Below, in pieces: positions 34,659 to 43,461 of a stretch of 64,000 bases of DNA. The position numbers and the translations under genes are program-made. Below the pieces are notes generated by a model. That model was not told the origin of the DNA and ran no database searches. It saw only the letters and a program-made list of their open reading frames with translations. Position 1 is the stretch's first letter; every line of letters begins with the position of its first letter. Source of the DNA: Pelagibacterium luteolum (GTDB lineage: Bacteria > Pseudomonadota > Alphaproteobacteria > Rhizobiales > Devosiaceae); contig NZ_FNCS01000002.1 in the NCBI RefSeq assembly GCF_900100665.1, forward strand, positions 62,001 through 126,000, written 5' to 3'.

Positions 34659-34731
34659 CGATTTGGCAAAGCCGCGATTTCTCCGCGGCGTTTCATGTCG
34701 CCAATCTGCACCGGCTGGCTTGAGCGGCGCC

Positions 34732-34913
34732 GCGCACCCCTCATCCGACCTCTCGCTTAGCGAAAGCCCACCTTCTCCCTCAAGGGGAGAAGGGACACTC
34801 GCAGCAACGTCGGTCGATATAATTTCCCCTGCCTCGGCAGACTGCGCCCCAGCGCCAACCAAAATAGCCTCCCTCTCCCCTTGAGGGAGAGGGGCCGGGG
34901 GTGAGGGGTGCGC
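34732..34913. repeat. MITE-like palindromic element with 12-base terminal inverted repeats
   Basis: The ends GCGCACCCCTCA (34732-34743) and TGAGGGGTGCGC (34902-34913) are perfect inverted repeats. Each end has an internal palindrome: CCTTCTCCCTCAAGGGGAGAAGG-like at 34771-34793 and its inverted counterpart at 34871-34892. Together they form two inverted copies of one repeat unit separated by about 80 bases. It has no coding capacity of its own and sits between cysS and the DUF559 gene, inside the transcribed region. Confidence 0.75.
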
Positions 34914-34948
34914 TGAGGTGGCTGCTGTATCCAGTGGCTGACGGGTCT

Positions 34949-36349
34949 TCACCGCTTGCGCTCCCACCGTGTGTTCTTCGCCCCGGTCTCCGGATCCTTG
35001 TAATCCAGAAGCGCGACGCCGGCGTCTGCAAGCTCTGCCCGCAGCGCGTCGGCCTTGGCGAAATCCTTATTGGAGAGCGCTATAAGCCGTGCTGCGACTT
35101 TCGCAGCGATGGCGCTTTCGTCATCGCCGGAGCTTTTCAGCAGTCCATCCACGGAAAATCCGAAAAACGCGAGCGTCGCCGCAAGGCAATGGGCTGCGGA
35201 AACCTCACCGCGATTGGCCTTGCGGGCCATCGCGTCCAACACAGTCGAGGCGCGCGAGAAGTTCAGATCGTCGGCCAGTTCGGCGAGCGTGGACGCATCC
35301 GGCGCGGTGCCCTCTTCGATCTGCGCCGCACGCTGCCAGCCGACGAGCTTGGCCTCCGCCTCCTCCAAACGCGCCACCGAAAAATCGATCGGCTCGCGAT
35401 AATGGGTCATCAGCATGGCCAGCCGCAGCACCTCGCCCGGCCATGTCCGACCGCCGAATTTTTCCGTTTCCAGCAGATCGTGGATGGTGACGAAATTGCC
35501 CTCCGACTTGCTCATCTTGCGGCCTTCGACCTGCAGATAGCCGTTGTGCATCCAATATTTCGCCATGACATCGGTGCCGTGCGCGCAGCGTGACTGGGCG
35601 ATTTCGTTTTCGTGGTGGGGGAAGATCAGATCGAGCCCGCCGCCATGGATGTCGAAGGTCTCGCCCAAAAAAGCCTCGCTCATCGCCGAGCACTCGATGT
35701 GCCATCCCGGCCGGCCACGCCCCCACGGGCTATCCCAGCCGGGCTCCTCGTCCGATGACGCCTTCCACAAAACGAAATCGGCCGGATTTTCCTTCTGACT
35801 ATCAACCGCGACGCGCGCGCCTGCGATATTGTCTTCGAGATTGCGGCCCGAAAGCTGGCCGTAATCGGCCATCGACGCCACCCGAAACAGCACCTCCCCG
35901 CCCGCGTCATAGGCATGGCCCTTGGCGATCAGGCGTTCGATGATGGTGATCATCCCGCCGATATGCTCAGTGGCGCGCGGCTCGACCGAGGGCGGCAGGC
36001 AGCCGAGCGCGGCGACGTCGGTAGCGAACTGGGTCGCCGTCGTCTCGGTCACCCGGCGGATGGCGTCGTTGAGCGGCAGGTTGGGAAAGTCGCGTAAGGC
36101 CCGCGCGTTGATCTTGTCGTCCACGTCGGTGATGTTGCGCACATAGGTGACGTGATCGTCGCCATAGACATGGCGCAACAGCCTGAACAGCACGTCGAAC
36201 ACGATGACCGGGCGCGCATTGCCGATATGGGCAAAATCATAGACCGTCGGCCCGCACACATACATGCGCACATTGGCCGCATCGATCGGCACGAAATCTT
36301 CTTTTTGCCGGGTGAGCGTATTGGTGAGCTTCAGGCTCGGCGTCGACAT
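34949..36349 (-). CDS. cysS: Cysteinyl-tRNA synthetase
   Basis: Class I synthetase that charges tRNA-Cys: 466 residues. The zinc and ATP-binding N terminus shows [19 protein letters not shown] (HIGN replaces HIGH), and the specificity/zinc region GWHIECSAM is followed by [22 protein letters not shown]. The catalytic loop is [11 protein letters not shown]. The C-terminal DALR-like helical domain ends the protein. It is the first gene of the leftward string toward cimA. Confidence 0.97.
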   Translation of the reverse strand: MSTPSLKLTNTLTRQKEDFVPIDAANVRMYVCGPTVYDFAHIGNARPVIVFDVLFRLLRHVYGDDHVTYVRNITDVDDKINARALRDFPNLPLNDAIRRVTETTATQFATDVAALGCLPPSVEPRATEHIGGMITIIERLIAKGHAYDAGGEVLFRVASMADYGQLSGRNLEDNIAGARVAVDSQKENPADFVLWKASSDEEPGWDSPWGRGRPGWHIECSAMSEAFLGETFDIHGGGLDLIFPHHENEIAQSRCAHGTDVMAKYWMHNGYLQVEGRKMSKSEGNFVTIHDLLETEKFGGRTWPGEVLRLAMLMTHYREPIDFSVARLEEAEAKLVGWQRAAQIEEGTAPDASTLAELADDLNFSRASTVLDAMARKANRGEVSAAHCLAATLAFFGFSVDGLLKSSGDDESAIAAKVAARLIALSNKDFAKADALRAELADAGVALLDYKDPETGAKNTRWERKR

Positions 36350-36713
36350 GGATGCGCAGTCCCCAAACGTAAGCGATCACGCTGGCAGCGGGTCCAATCC
36401 TGATGTCCGGGATAAAGAAAACCGCGCCGCCAACGAAGGTCAGCGGATAATGGTGCAGCCGATAATGCAAATCGGGTTGGCGGTTTTCATGGCGGCACAA
36501 TGGACGTGAACATTGTGCAAATCAAGCAAGAAAATGGGGGCGGCGCCGACACGCCACCCCCAGGACGGAGACTTTGGAGTATTCAAGAAATGGCTACCCC
36601 GGAGGGCGAGAGAAGCGTGTCGCAGAAGCGCCCCTCAATCAGCAAGGTGACACGCCTCGGACTCATGTGCCATCCCGATCACGGAAAGTTTTAGTAGCCT
36701 CTCCAGCCGGTGT
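36350..36713. other. Noncoding interval between cysS and a VOC gene
   Basis: These 364 bases hold no convincing gene; the short open frames seen here (53-64 codons) have no homology or ribosome site. It should contain the cysS promoter. At 36535-36562, TGGGGGCGGCG pairs with CGCCACCCCCA (one mismatch). On the minus strand this stem is followed by ATTTTCTTG, so it is a likely terminator for the leftward VOC/FAH transcript. Confidence 0.5.
36535..36562 (-). terminator. Candidate terminator of the FAH-VOC transcript
   Basis: An 11-base stem with one mismatch and a six-base loop, followed on the minus strand by a T-rich stretch. It lies about 150 bases after the VOC stop, so a long 3' untranslated region would be needed. 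Confidence 0.5.
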
Positions 36714-37049
36714 TTACGCCGTTACCTCGACAGTGAACCCACCCGGCGCTTCGACGTAAATTGAATAGCCATGATGGCGCTCGGGTGCGCTGACGGAGAA
36801 GCCATCGGTCGTCAGTCTTGCATAGAGCGCATCGACCGCAGGCTCTCCTTCGGGATAAAAGCCGATATGGAACGTCTCGGGGTATCGCACCGCCTTGGAC
36901 TTCATAAGCGTTATCACCATGCCCGCGTCGTCGCGCAGCATCATGAACCCCTTGTTCCCGCCTTCGTTGCGCAGCCCGAAATAGGTGCACAGGAAGTCCG
37001 CTGACGCTGCGGTATCGGTCGTCGTGAGATTGAGGTGCATCAGTTTCAT
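36714..37049 (-). CDS. VOC (glyoxalase-like) family protein
   Basis: A 111-residue single-domain VOC protein: MKLMHLNLTTTDTAASADFL, then GFMMLRDDAGMVITLMKS, FHIGFYPEGEPAVDALYARL and IYVEAPGGFTVEV. Candidate metal ligands are His5, His60 and the Glu near the end, the usual glyoxalase/fosfomycin-resistance arrangement. The substrate is unknown. The ATG at 37049 follows GGAGG by eight bases; a GTG at 37052 is possible. It lies 59 bases after the FAH-family gene on the same strand. Confidence 0.83.
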   Translation of the reverse strand: MKLMHLNLTTTDTAASADFLCTYFGLRNEGGNKGFMMLRDDAGMVITLMKSKAVRYPETFHIGFYPEGEPAVDALYARLTTDGFSVSAPERHHGYSIYVEAPGGFTVEVTA

Positions 37050-37108
37050 CACTTACGTCCTCCGTTTCGAACCATCGGATCAGAACGCGGATGACGCCGT
37101 GTTCCTGC

Positions 37109-38110
37109 CTAAAGTAGCTTGACCACCTGCTCCATGGCGCCGAACACCGAGCGGTTGTCGGCGTCGACGGCATTGATACGAATCTTGTCGCCCGGCTTCA
37201 GGAATGGCGTCCGCGCCTTGCCGATGCGCGCCTTTTCCGCCGTGCGTGCCTCGGCAATGCAGCCGAACCCGATGCCATCGTGCTTCAATGGCAGAATATC
37301 GTCATGCGCGTTAGCGATGGTGCCCGACCCTATGATCGTGCCCACCCCAAGTTCGCGGGTCTGTGCAGCCGCGACGATCAGATCGGCGAAATCGAACCGC
37401 ACGTCCTTTCCCGCATTGGGCTGGCCATAGAGGCTTTCGTTGACGTGGATGCGCACGCGCAGATGCAGGCGATTGTCGCTCCAGGCCGCACCCAGTTCGT
37501 CCGGCGTAACGAAGATCGGCGCGAAGCTCGTGGCGGGCTTGGCGTGGAAAAAGCCAAAGCCGTTCTGCAGGTCGTTGACGACAAGCCGGCGCAACGACAC
37601 GTCGTTGCAAATCCCGATCAGCCGGATGGCACCGCTCGCATCCTCATGCGTAGGCCGCATCGGGACGTGGCCGATGACCACCACAACCTCCGCCTCGAAA
37701 TCGAGCGCCTGATCGTCCTCGGCGATAACGATCGGCGCCCGCGGCGCGAGAAAGCTGTCCGAACCGCCCTGGTACATCAGGGGATGTTCGTCCTGCAGTT
37801 CCTCGTCCTTGCTGCCCTTGAGATTTCTCACGCGATCGAGGTGCACCATGTAGCCCGAGCCGTCGATCCACTGGTATGCGCGCGGCAGCGGCGCCAGCGC
37901 GTCGTCCGGATCGAACGGCATGCCGGAGATTTCGCCGTTGTTGAGCTGGTCGCTGACGGCGGCGAGGATGGGCGCGCAGCGGTCCCATTCGTCCAATGCG
38001 TCCTGCAGATTGGACGCGACGCGACCGGCAGAAGCGAATCGCGTCAGGTCGCGCGACACGACGACGAGGTGTCCATCGGGGCGGCCGTTGCGCAGTGTGG
38101 CGAGTTTCAT
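37109..38110 (-). CDS. Fumarylacetoacetate hydrolase family enzyme
   Basis: A 333-residue FAH-superfamily protein. The catalytic domain has DFEAEVVVVIGHVP with metal-binding acids, IGICNDVSLRRLV, KPATSFAPIFVTPDELG, and GTIIGSGTIANA. The C terminus holds FLKPGDKIRINAVD. An N-terminal SH3-like part, as in true fumarylacetoacetases, is suggested by residues 1-110. Members hydrolyse C-C bonds of 2,4-dioxo acids or hydrate 2-oxopentenoates in aromatic degradation; the substrate is not certain. No maiA or hmgA gene is adjacent. Confidence 0.88.
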   Translation of the reverse strand: MKLATLRNGRPDGHLVVVSRDLTRFASAGRVASNLQDALDEWDRCAPILAAVSDQLNNGEISGMPFDPDDALAPLPRAYQWIDGSGYMVHLDRVRNLKGSKDEELQDEHPLMYQGGSDSFLAPRAPIVIAEDDQALDFEAEVVVVIGHVPMRPTHEDASGAIRLIGICNDVSLRRLVVNDLQNGFGFFHAKPATSFAPIFVTPDELGAAWSDNRLHLRVRIHVNESLYGQPNAGKDVRFDFADLIVAAAQTRELGVGTIIGSGTIANAHDDILPLKHDGIGFGCIAEARTAEKARIGKARTPFLKPGDKIRINAVDADNRSVFGAMEQVVKLL

Positions 38111-38236
38111 TGGTGGATAATACCGGAAGGTGATTGGCGTTGGCGCTTAGGATGGCCCATAGCTAGGCGCAGATAAAGCCTTGCGTTTGAGGATTTGTCG
38201 CGCCACACGGGGATACATTCCCGAGCGACCGCATTT

Positions 38237-39364
38237 ATGAGTATCATGATTTCCATTCGCTCCACCGCCGTTTATCTGATGCGTTTCGCATTTGCGCTGA
38301 TCACCATGCTCGCGGTGTTCGCCGGGCATGCCACGACGGCCATCGCGCAGAGCAACAACTGCGCCCAGATCGCCTCCATGCTTGCCAATATCGAGCGCAA
38401 TCCGACTTATGCCAGCTACAATGGCATCGTCGGGGAGCTCAACGCGCGACAGCAGCAGGTGGGCCAGGCCGAACGCCAATGGGTGGGCGCAGGCTGCCAG
38501 CAGACGCTCAGCGCCGGCGGAGCGCTCTCGCAACAGTGCCAGTCGGTCGCACAGACCATCACCCTGGGGCGCAGCCAGGTGCAGCAATTGCAGTCGATGG
38601 CTCAGGAAGGCCAGACGATGGCGCGCAACTACCAGATGCTCAATCAGGATTTTCAGCGCTTCAACTGCGCAGCCAACCAGTCCGGCGTCACCTTCGCCAA
38701 TCAAGATCCGAGCGGTAATCTCCTGAACGATTTGTTCGGCGGCGGCCAGGGCGGTTACGTCAATTCGCCTTACGATCCGTGGTCGTCGCAGCAGACGCGT
38801 CGTACGGTCTGCGTGCGCACCACCGACGGGTTTTATTGGCCGATCAGCTTTTCGACCACCGACCAATATGTGGCGCAGGACGCCATCCAATGCCATGAAA
38901 TGTGTCCCGGGGGCGAAGTGGCTCTATTTTCCTATCGCAATCCGGGCGAAGAGCCCGAGGACATGATTTCGCTTTCGGGCACGCCCTATCGCTCCATGCC
39001 CTATGCGTTCAAGTTTCGCACCGAGATCGACAAGACGAGTTCGTGCAAAATTCGCCCCTCAAACAGCATTCAGACCGTCGCCGATGCAGGTTCAGGCTCA
39101 TCGATCGTCGCACTGGCACCAGTGGACATCCCCCTGCCGCAGGCTGACCCGCGTGGCCCCAATGTCGCGGTGATCGAAGTGGCCGAGGCGATCTACGTGC
39201 CCCTACCCCGCCCACGTCCACGCGATGACGGAACGGCAGCGCCCGAACTGGTTCAGCCCGATATCGAAGGCGACACTTTGCGTATGGTCGATTTCGGTGA
39301 TCGCACCGTCAGGCTAGTCGGTCCAGAGACACCTTACGTCCCAGAAGTGGAAGAAGAGCCTTAA
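38237..39364 (+). CDS. DUF2865 domain exported protein
   Basis: A 375-residue secreted protein. A signal peptide at residues 14-38 ends ATTAIAQS. A Gln-rich helical segment (residues 55-140) may form a coiled coil. The DUF2865 core has RRTVCVRTTDGFYWPISFST, CHEMCPGGEVALFSYR and FRTEIDKTSSCKI, with conserved cysteines. The C terminus has a Pro-Arg repeat (PLPRPRPRDD) typical of this Hyphomicrobiales family. The function is unknown. Starts at 38237, 38246 or 38276 are possible. Its 3' end overlaps gltX on the opposite strand by 56 bases. Confidence 0.8.
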   Translation: MSIMISIRSTAVYLMRFAFALITMLAVFAGHATTAIAQSNNCAQIASMLANIERNPTYASYNGIVGELNARQQQVGQAERQWVGAGCQQTLSAGGALSQQCQSVAQTITLGRSQVQQLQSMAQEGQTMARNYQMLNQDFQRFNCAANQSGVTFANQDPSGNLLNDLFGGGQGGYVNSPYDPWSSQQTRRTVCVRTTDGFYWPISFSTTDQYVAQDAIQCHEMCPGGEVALFSYRNPGEEPEDMISLSGTPYRSMPYAFKFRTEIDKTSSCKIRPSNSIQTVADAGSGSSIVALAPVDIPLPQADPRGPNVAVIEVAEAIYVPLPRPRPRDDGTAAPELVQPDIEGDTLRMVDFGDRTVRLVGPETPYVPEVEEEP

Positions 39365-40637
39365 GCTCCGGGCCCTCGGACTTTCCCGTCAGCGCCAGAC
39401 GCAACGGCAGAAAAAGCGCCTTGCCCTTGCGCCCGGTCCGCTCCTTGAGCACCGACGTCCATGCCCCCCATGTGCTCTCATCCCACGGCTCAGGCGGCAG
39501 GAGGTCGCGCGCGGTCGCGATGAACTCGGCGTCCTCGTCTGCCATGACTGGCCGAGCGTCGATGAAAAGTTCGCGGTACAACGGAGCGAGTTCGCTGAGG
39601 CGCGAGACGTTTTCGCGCAGCACCATCCAGACCTGTTCGTCCAGACCGTCGATCGCGCCAATCCGATCGGTAACCGTGGCAAAATCCATGGCGTGCACCA
39701 TGCGCGCGTTGAGCGTCGCCAGTTCCGCCGGATCGAACCGTGCCGATCCGCGCGAGATCATGGAAAAGTCGAGCTTGTCCGCAATTGCTTCGAGGCTCTC
39801 ATAGGGCTCGACCGGCAGCGACGTCCCCGTAATCGACGCCATGATGGCCACGGCCAGCGGTTCGTATCCGTCCTCGCGCAATTGCTCGAGCGAAAGCGAA
39901 CCCAGGCGCTTGGATAGCCCCTGCCCGTCCGCGTCGGTGAGGAGATTATGGTGCCCGAATACAGGCGCTTTGGCGCCCATCGCCTCGAAAATCTCGATCT
40001 GCGTACCGGTATTGGACACATGGTCCTCGCCGCGGATGACATGGGTGATCCCGAGATCGATATCGTCGACGACCGACGTGAAGGTATAGAGATAGCTTCC
40101 ATCCTCGCGGATCAGCACCGGATCGGACATCGACGCCGTATTGACGGTCTGCTCGCCCTTGATCAGATCCTCGAAATGCACAGCCCTTCCATCGAGCTTG
40201 AAGCGCCAATGCGGCTTGCGGCCCTCGGCTTCGAGACGCGTGCGATCCTCGTCGGACAATTCGAGCGCTGCGCGATCGTAGATCGGCGGGCGTCCCGCAG
40301 CACGGGCGCGCTTGCGCTTGCGGTCCAGTTCGTCGGCGGTTTCATAGGCGGGATACAGCCGGCCCTCGGCGATCAACCTGTCACGCGCGGCATCATAGAG
40401 CGCCAGCCGATCGGACTGCCGCACCTTGACGTCCGGCGTGGTCCCCAGCCATGCCAGATCGGTCTCGATCCCTTGCGCAAAGGCTTCGGTCGAGCGCGCG
40501 GTATCGGTATCGTCGAGCCGGAAGACGAATGTGCCGCCGCTTCTTTTCGCATAGAGCCAGTTGAGGACGGCGGGCCGGGCATTGCCCAAATGCAGCTTGC
40601 CGGTAGGCGATGGGGCGTAGCGGACTGTGACGGACAT
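39309..40637 (-). CDS. gltX: Glutamyl-tRNA synthetase (short alphaproteobacterial type)
   Basis: Class I synthetase, 442 residues. The ATP-binding motif is YAPSPTGKLHLGNARPAVLN (HLGN for HIGH) and the second loop is GLSKRLGSLSLEQLREDG. The HWRFKLDGRAVHFEDLIKGE and VIRGEDHVSNT segments fit GluRS. Alphaproteobacteria often carry two GltX copies, one favouring tRNA-Gln mischarging; this may be either. It begins within the last base of the nadE stop (TAATG) and ends convergent with the DUF2865 gene. Confidence 0.93.
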   Translation of the reverse strand: MSVTVRYAPSPTGKLHLGNARPAVLNWLYAKRSGGTFVFRLDDTDTARSTEAFAQGIETDLAWLGTTPDVKVRQSDRLALYDAARDRLIAEGRLYPAYETADELDRKRKRARAAGRPPIYDRAALELSDEDRTRLEAEGRKPHWRFKLDGRAVHFEDLIKGEQTVNTASMSDPVLIREDGSYLYTFTSVVDDIDLGITHVIRGEDHVSNTGTQIEIFEAMGAKAPVFGHHNLLTDADGQGLSKRLGSLSLEQLREDGYEPLAVAIMASITGTSLPVEPYESLEAIADKLDFSMISRGSARFDPAELATLNARMVHAMDFATVTDRIGAIDGLDEQVWMVLRENVSRLSELAPLYRELFIDARPVMADEDAEFIATARDLLPPEPWDESTWGAWTSVLKERTGRKGKALFLPLRLALTGKSEGPELKALLPLLGRKVSLDRLA

Positions 40638-42304
40638 TATGAAAGGCTCCCGTCGCGATAACCCGACGTTATTGGATATTTGCGCCCGATGCCGAACGCC
40701 TTGGCTGTAATCTTCGGACCCGGCGCTGCCTGGCGGCGCTTGAATTCGGCGATGTAAATCAACCGCTCGATGCGCTTGACGAGATCTGCATCGAAGCCCT
40801 TGGCGACCAGTTCGGCGACCGAGCAGTCGTCTTCGACCAGCCCCTCGATGATCGCATCGAGCACCGGATAGGGCGGCAGACTGTCCTGATCGGTCTGGTC
40901 GGGCCGCAGTTCGGCGCTCGGCGCCTTGGAGATGATCTCGGGCGGAATCACGATCCCTGCGGGCCCCAGAACGTCCGAGGGCTGATAACTGTTGCGCCAC
41001 TCGGCCAACCCATAGACCTGCATCTTGAGCATGTCCTTGATCGGGTTATACGCCCCGTTCATGTCGCCATAGATCGTCGCATAGCCGACGGCCATTTCAG
41101 ACTTGTTGCCGGTGGTGATCAGCAGCGAACCGAGCTTGTTGGAAATCGCCATCAGGATCGTGCCGCGCATGCGCGACTGCAGGTTTTCTTCCGTGATATC
41201 GGGCACGCGACCGGCAAAAACATTGGCCAGCGCGTCATTGGCCGCATCGACCGGCCCACCGATGGGCACGATGTCGTAGCGTACGCCGAGCGTTTCCGCG
41301 CACGCCTTGGCGTCACGCAAGCTGGCTTCGGACGTGTAGCGATAGGGCAGCATCACGCAATGGACGTTCTCCGCCCCCAGCGCATCCACGGCAATGGCCG
41401 CCACAACCGCCGAGTCGATCCCGCCCGACAGCCCGAGCACCACGGACTTGAACCCGTTCTTGTGCACATAATCGCGTAGACCCAGCATGGCCGCATGCCA
41501 TGGCGCCTCGTTGATCGGCACGAGGTCGGTCACATGCCCCTTGACGCACACCCAGGTTTCGTCCCGCTTCTCCCATTCGGAGAGCACCGTGTCGTCGACA
41601 AAACTCTTGCCCTGGAAAGCCAGCGAACCATCGGCATTGATGCCGAAGGTCGCGCCGTCGAACACAAGCTCGTCCTGCCCGCCCACCTGGTTGGAATAAA
41701 GCAGCGGCAGGCCGGTCTCGGCGACGCGATGGCGCACCAGGTCGAGCCGCAGGCTCTGCTTGAACTTCCAGTACGGCGAACCGTTCGGGCAGAGCAGAAT
41801 TTCCGCGCCCTTGTCCTTGAGCGCCCGGCATACCGGCTCGTGCCACACATCCTCGCAGATCGGCACGCCGACGGTGATGCCCTTGATCGTCAAAGGTTCG
41901 GGGAGTTCACCGGGCGTGAAATAGCGCTTTTCGTAAAACACGTCGTCATTGGGCAATTCGACCTTGTTGCGCCGATCGATGATGGCCCCATCCTCGATCA
42001 GCAGCACCGAATTGTAGAGATGCCCGTCAGCGCTCCAGACTGTCGGCAAAAGCACCGAGACATCGAGCCCCTTGGTCTCCTTCGCCAGTGTCTTGGCGGC
42101 CGCCATGGCTTCGGTCACGAACTGGCGCTTGAACAGCAGATCCTCGGGGAAATACCCCGTCAGGAACAGCTCGGTGAACATCAGGATATCCGCGCCCGCC
42201 GCCTCGGCGTCGACTATGGCCGTGCGGGCCAGCGCAAGATTGCCGGCGATGTCGCCGACCTTGGGATTGAGCTGGGCGAGGGCGATGCGCAAAATATCGG
42301 TCAC
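40637..42304 (-). CDS. nadE: Glutamine-dependent NAD+ synthetase
   Basis: A 555-residue two-domain enzyme that amidates nicotinate adenine dinucleotide. The N-terminal nitrilase-type glutaminase has the Glu (FTELFLTGYFPEDLL), Lys (RRNKVELPN) and Cys (GVPICEDVWHE) catalytic triad. The C-terminal synthetase has the ATP P-loop VLGLSGGIDSAVVAAIA and TTGNKSEMAVGYATIYGDMN. The GTG at 42304 is the likely start because homology (ILRIALAQLNPKVGDI) begins there; the longer frame to 42373 looks spurious. With nadC in the window, both ends of NAD synthesis are represented. Confidence 0.94.
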   Translation of the reverse strand: MTDILRIALAQLNPKVGDIAGNLALARTAIVDAEAAGADILMFTELFLTGYFPEDLLFKRQFVTEAMAAAKTLAKETKGLDVSVLLPTVWSADGHLYNSVLLIEDGAIIDRRNKVELPNDDVFYEKRYFTPGELPEPLTIKGITVGVPICEDVWHEPVCRALKDKGAEILLCPNGSPYWKFKQSLRLDLVRHRVAETGLPLLYSNQVGGQDELVFDGATFGINADGSLAFQGKSFVDDTVLSEWEKRDETWVCVKGHVTDLVPINEAPWHAAMLGLRDYVHKNGFKSVVLGLSGGIDSAVVAAIAVDALGAENVHCVMLPYRYTSEASLRDAKACAETLGVRYDIVPIGGPVDAANDALANVFAGRVPDITEENLQSRMRGTILMAISNKLGSLLITTGNKSEMAVGYATIYGDMNGAYNPIKDMLKMQVYGLAEWRNSYQPSDVLGPAGIVIPPEIISKAPSAELRPDQTDQDSLPPYPVLDAIIEGLVEDDCSVAELVAKGFDADLVKRIERLIYIAEFKRRQAAPGPKITAKAFGIGRKYPITSGYRDGSLS

Positions 42305-42401
42305 AAAAAAGTCCGGCGACAATCTCTGGTGAAAAGGCGCGCCAGACTTAACTTGGCCGATGGCAGAGGGCAAGGCGGGATAAGCCGCCCGCGTCTGCTG
42401 A

Positions 42402-43208
42402 TCAGAAGGTGGCCGTCAATTCGACAAGCGGACCCCAACGGAACATTTCGATGTAATGCTCACCGGGTTGATCGGCCTGGACGTGGCCGTTGAGATAGGT
42501 CGCGCGGGCGCCGGCCCGAATGACAAAATTGTCGGTGAGATGCGCGCCAGCCATAACTTCGCCAGCGGCACCATAGAGCGAGCCTTCGATGCCAGTCAGC
42601 GTTCCGCCCGGATTGGCCATGCTGCCCGACACCGCGCTGTAGGGAATGATGGCCCCCTCCGCGGTGATATCGAACATGTCGCCGAACTCGGCACGCGCGG
42701 CCACGCCGAGACGCAATCCGTGTGTTATCGGCCCGGTGTTCTGGGGGGATTCATCGGAATACATGTAGCCGATGAACGCTCCGGCTTTAACGCCGCCAGT
42801 GTTGATCGGCAGATAGCCGAAATCGGCATTGACGTATCCAACGCGTCCGGTGCTGTAGCTTCCGTTCGTCGTATCATCCATGGAGAACTCGCCATCGGTG
42901 ATGGCACCGTACCCGATGTGTCCCTTGAGGAACGAGGATGTCGAGTGATCGTCAATCCGCCCGTGAACTTCGAGCGAGTGGGACAGATCGGTCGCCGAAT
43001 ACGTCGATCCGTTCGTAAAGGACTGCCCACCCATGCCATAAAAATACCGGAGCCCGAATTCGAAATCGAGGCTGTCTTCCATGGGCGCCATGTCCATGGG
43101 GTAGGCCGGACGAAAGCCGGGGGCCGAGGTGCCCCAATCGGCGGCCATCAGCGGGGTCACCGAAGACGCCAGCGCGCAGGCCGAAATTGCGATGAGTATG
43201 CGGGACAT
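42402..43208 (-). CDS. Outer-membrane beta-barrel protein
   Basis: A 268-residue exported protein. A signal peptide (residues 1-22) ends SVTPLMAAD. The rest alternates short amphipathic strands with aromatic girdles (FEFGLRYFYG, GRVGYVNADFGYL, AGAFIGYMYSD, FVIRAGARATYL) and ends in LVELTATF with a terminal phenylalanine, the signal read by the barrel-assembly machinery. It resembles rhizobial outer-membrane proteins, but I cannot name a subfamily or substrate. Confidence 0.75.
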   Translation of the reverse strand: MSRILIAISACALASSVTPLMAADWGTSAPGFRPAYPMDMAPMEDSLDFEFGLRYFYGMGGQSFTNGSTYSATDLSHSLEVHGRIDDHSTSSFLKGHIGYGAITDGEFSMDDTTNGSYSTGRVGYVNADFGYLPINTGGVKAGAFIGYMYSDESPQNTGPITHGLRLGVAARAEFGDMFDITAEGAIIPYSAVSGSMANPGGTLTGIEGSLYGAAGEVMAGAHLTDNFVIRAGARATYLNGHVQADQPGEHYIEMFRWGPLVELTATF

Positions 43209-43290
43209 CGAGCCCTCCGAACGACGCGAAACGAACTATTCGCCGTTGGTTATGAGCCCGTTAGGGTTAATGTTGGCTAAATGACGACAC

Positions 43291-43322
43291 AGAAAAGGCG
43301 CCGGCTTTACTTGGCCGGCGCC
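43291..43322 (-). terminator. Likely terminator of the DAHP synthase gene
   Basis: GGCGCCGGC (43297-43305) and GCCGGCGCC (43314-43322) form a perfect nine-base stem. On the minus strand it is followed by TTTTCTGTG. It lies about 140 bases downstream of the DAHP synthase stop, beyond two palindromic repeats. Confidence 0.65.
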
Positions 43323-43325
43323 GAT

Positions 43326-43440
43326 CTGGACCCCGGGACCAAGTCCCGAGGTGACCTTTGTTGAACTGGAGTGCCAGAGGTAACAACGACCTCCCTACCC
43401 CACCACCGTCATCCCGGGATTTATTCCCGGGATCCAGCAG
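43326..43440. repeat. Two palindromic intergenic repeats in opposite orientation
   Basis: The first copy (43326-43355) reads CTGGACCCCGGGACCAAGTC followed by CCGAGGTGAC, which is the reverse form. The second (43408-43440) is GTCATCCCGGGATTTATTCC followed by CGGGATCCAGCAG. Both belong to the family also found at 13611-13689, 45699, 49764-50026 and 56928. Confidence 0.75.
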
Positions 43441-43461
43441 CAGCGCTTCCGCAAACGCCGA

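Noticed and set aside
34658-34967. N-terminal extension of the DUF559 protein to 207 residues
   Set aside because: The extra residues derive from a palindromic repeat translated in frame, unlike any DUF559 N terminus. The ATG at 34658 fits the family.
36237-36694. Short open frames on both strands upstream of cysS
   Set aside because: They are 53-88 codons, overlap the cysS start or a hairpin, and lack ribosome sites and homology.
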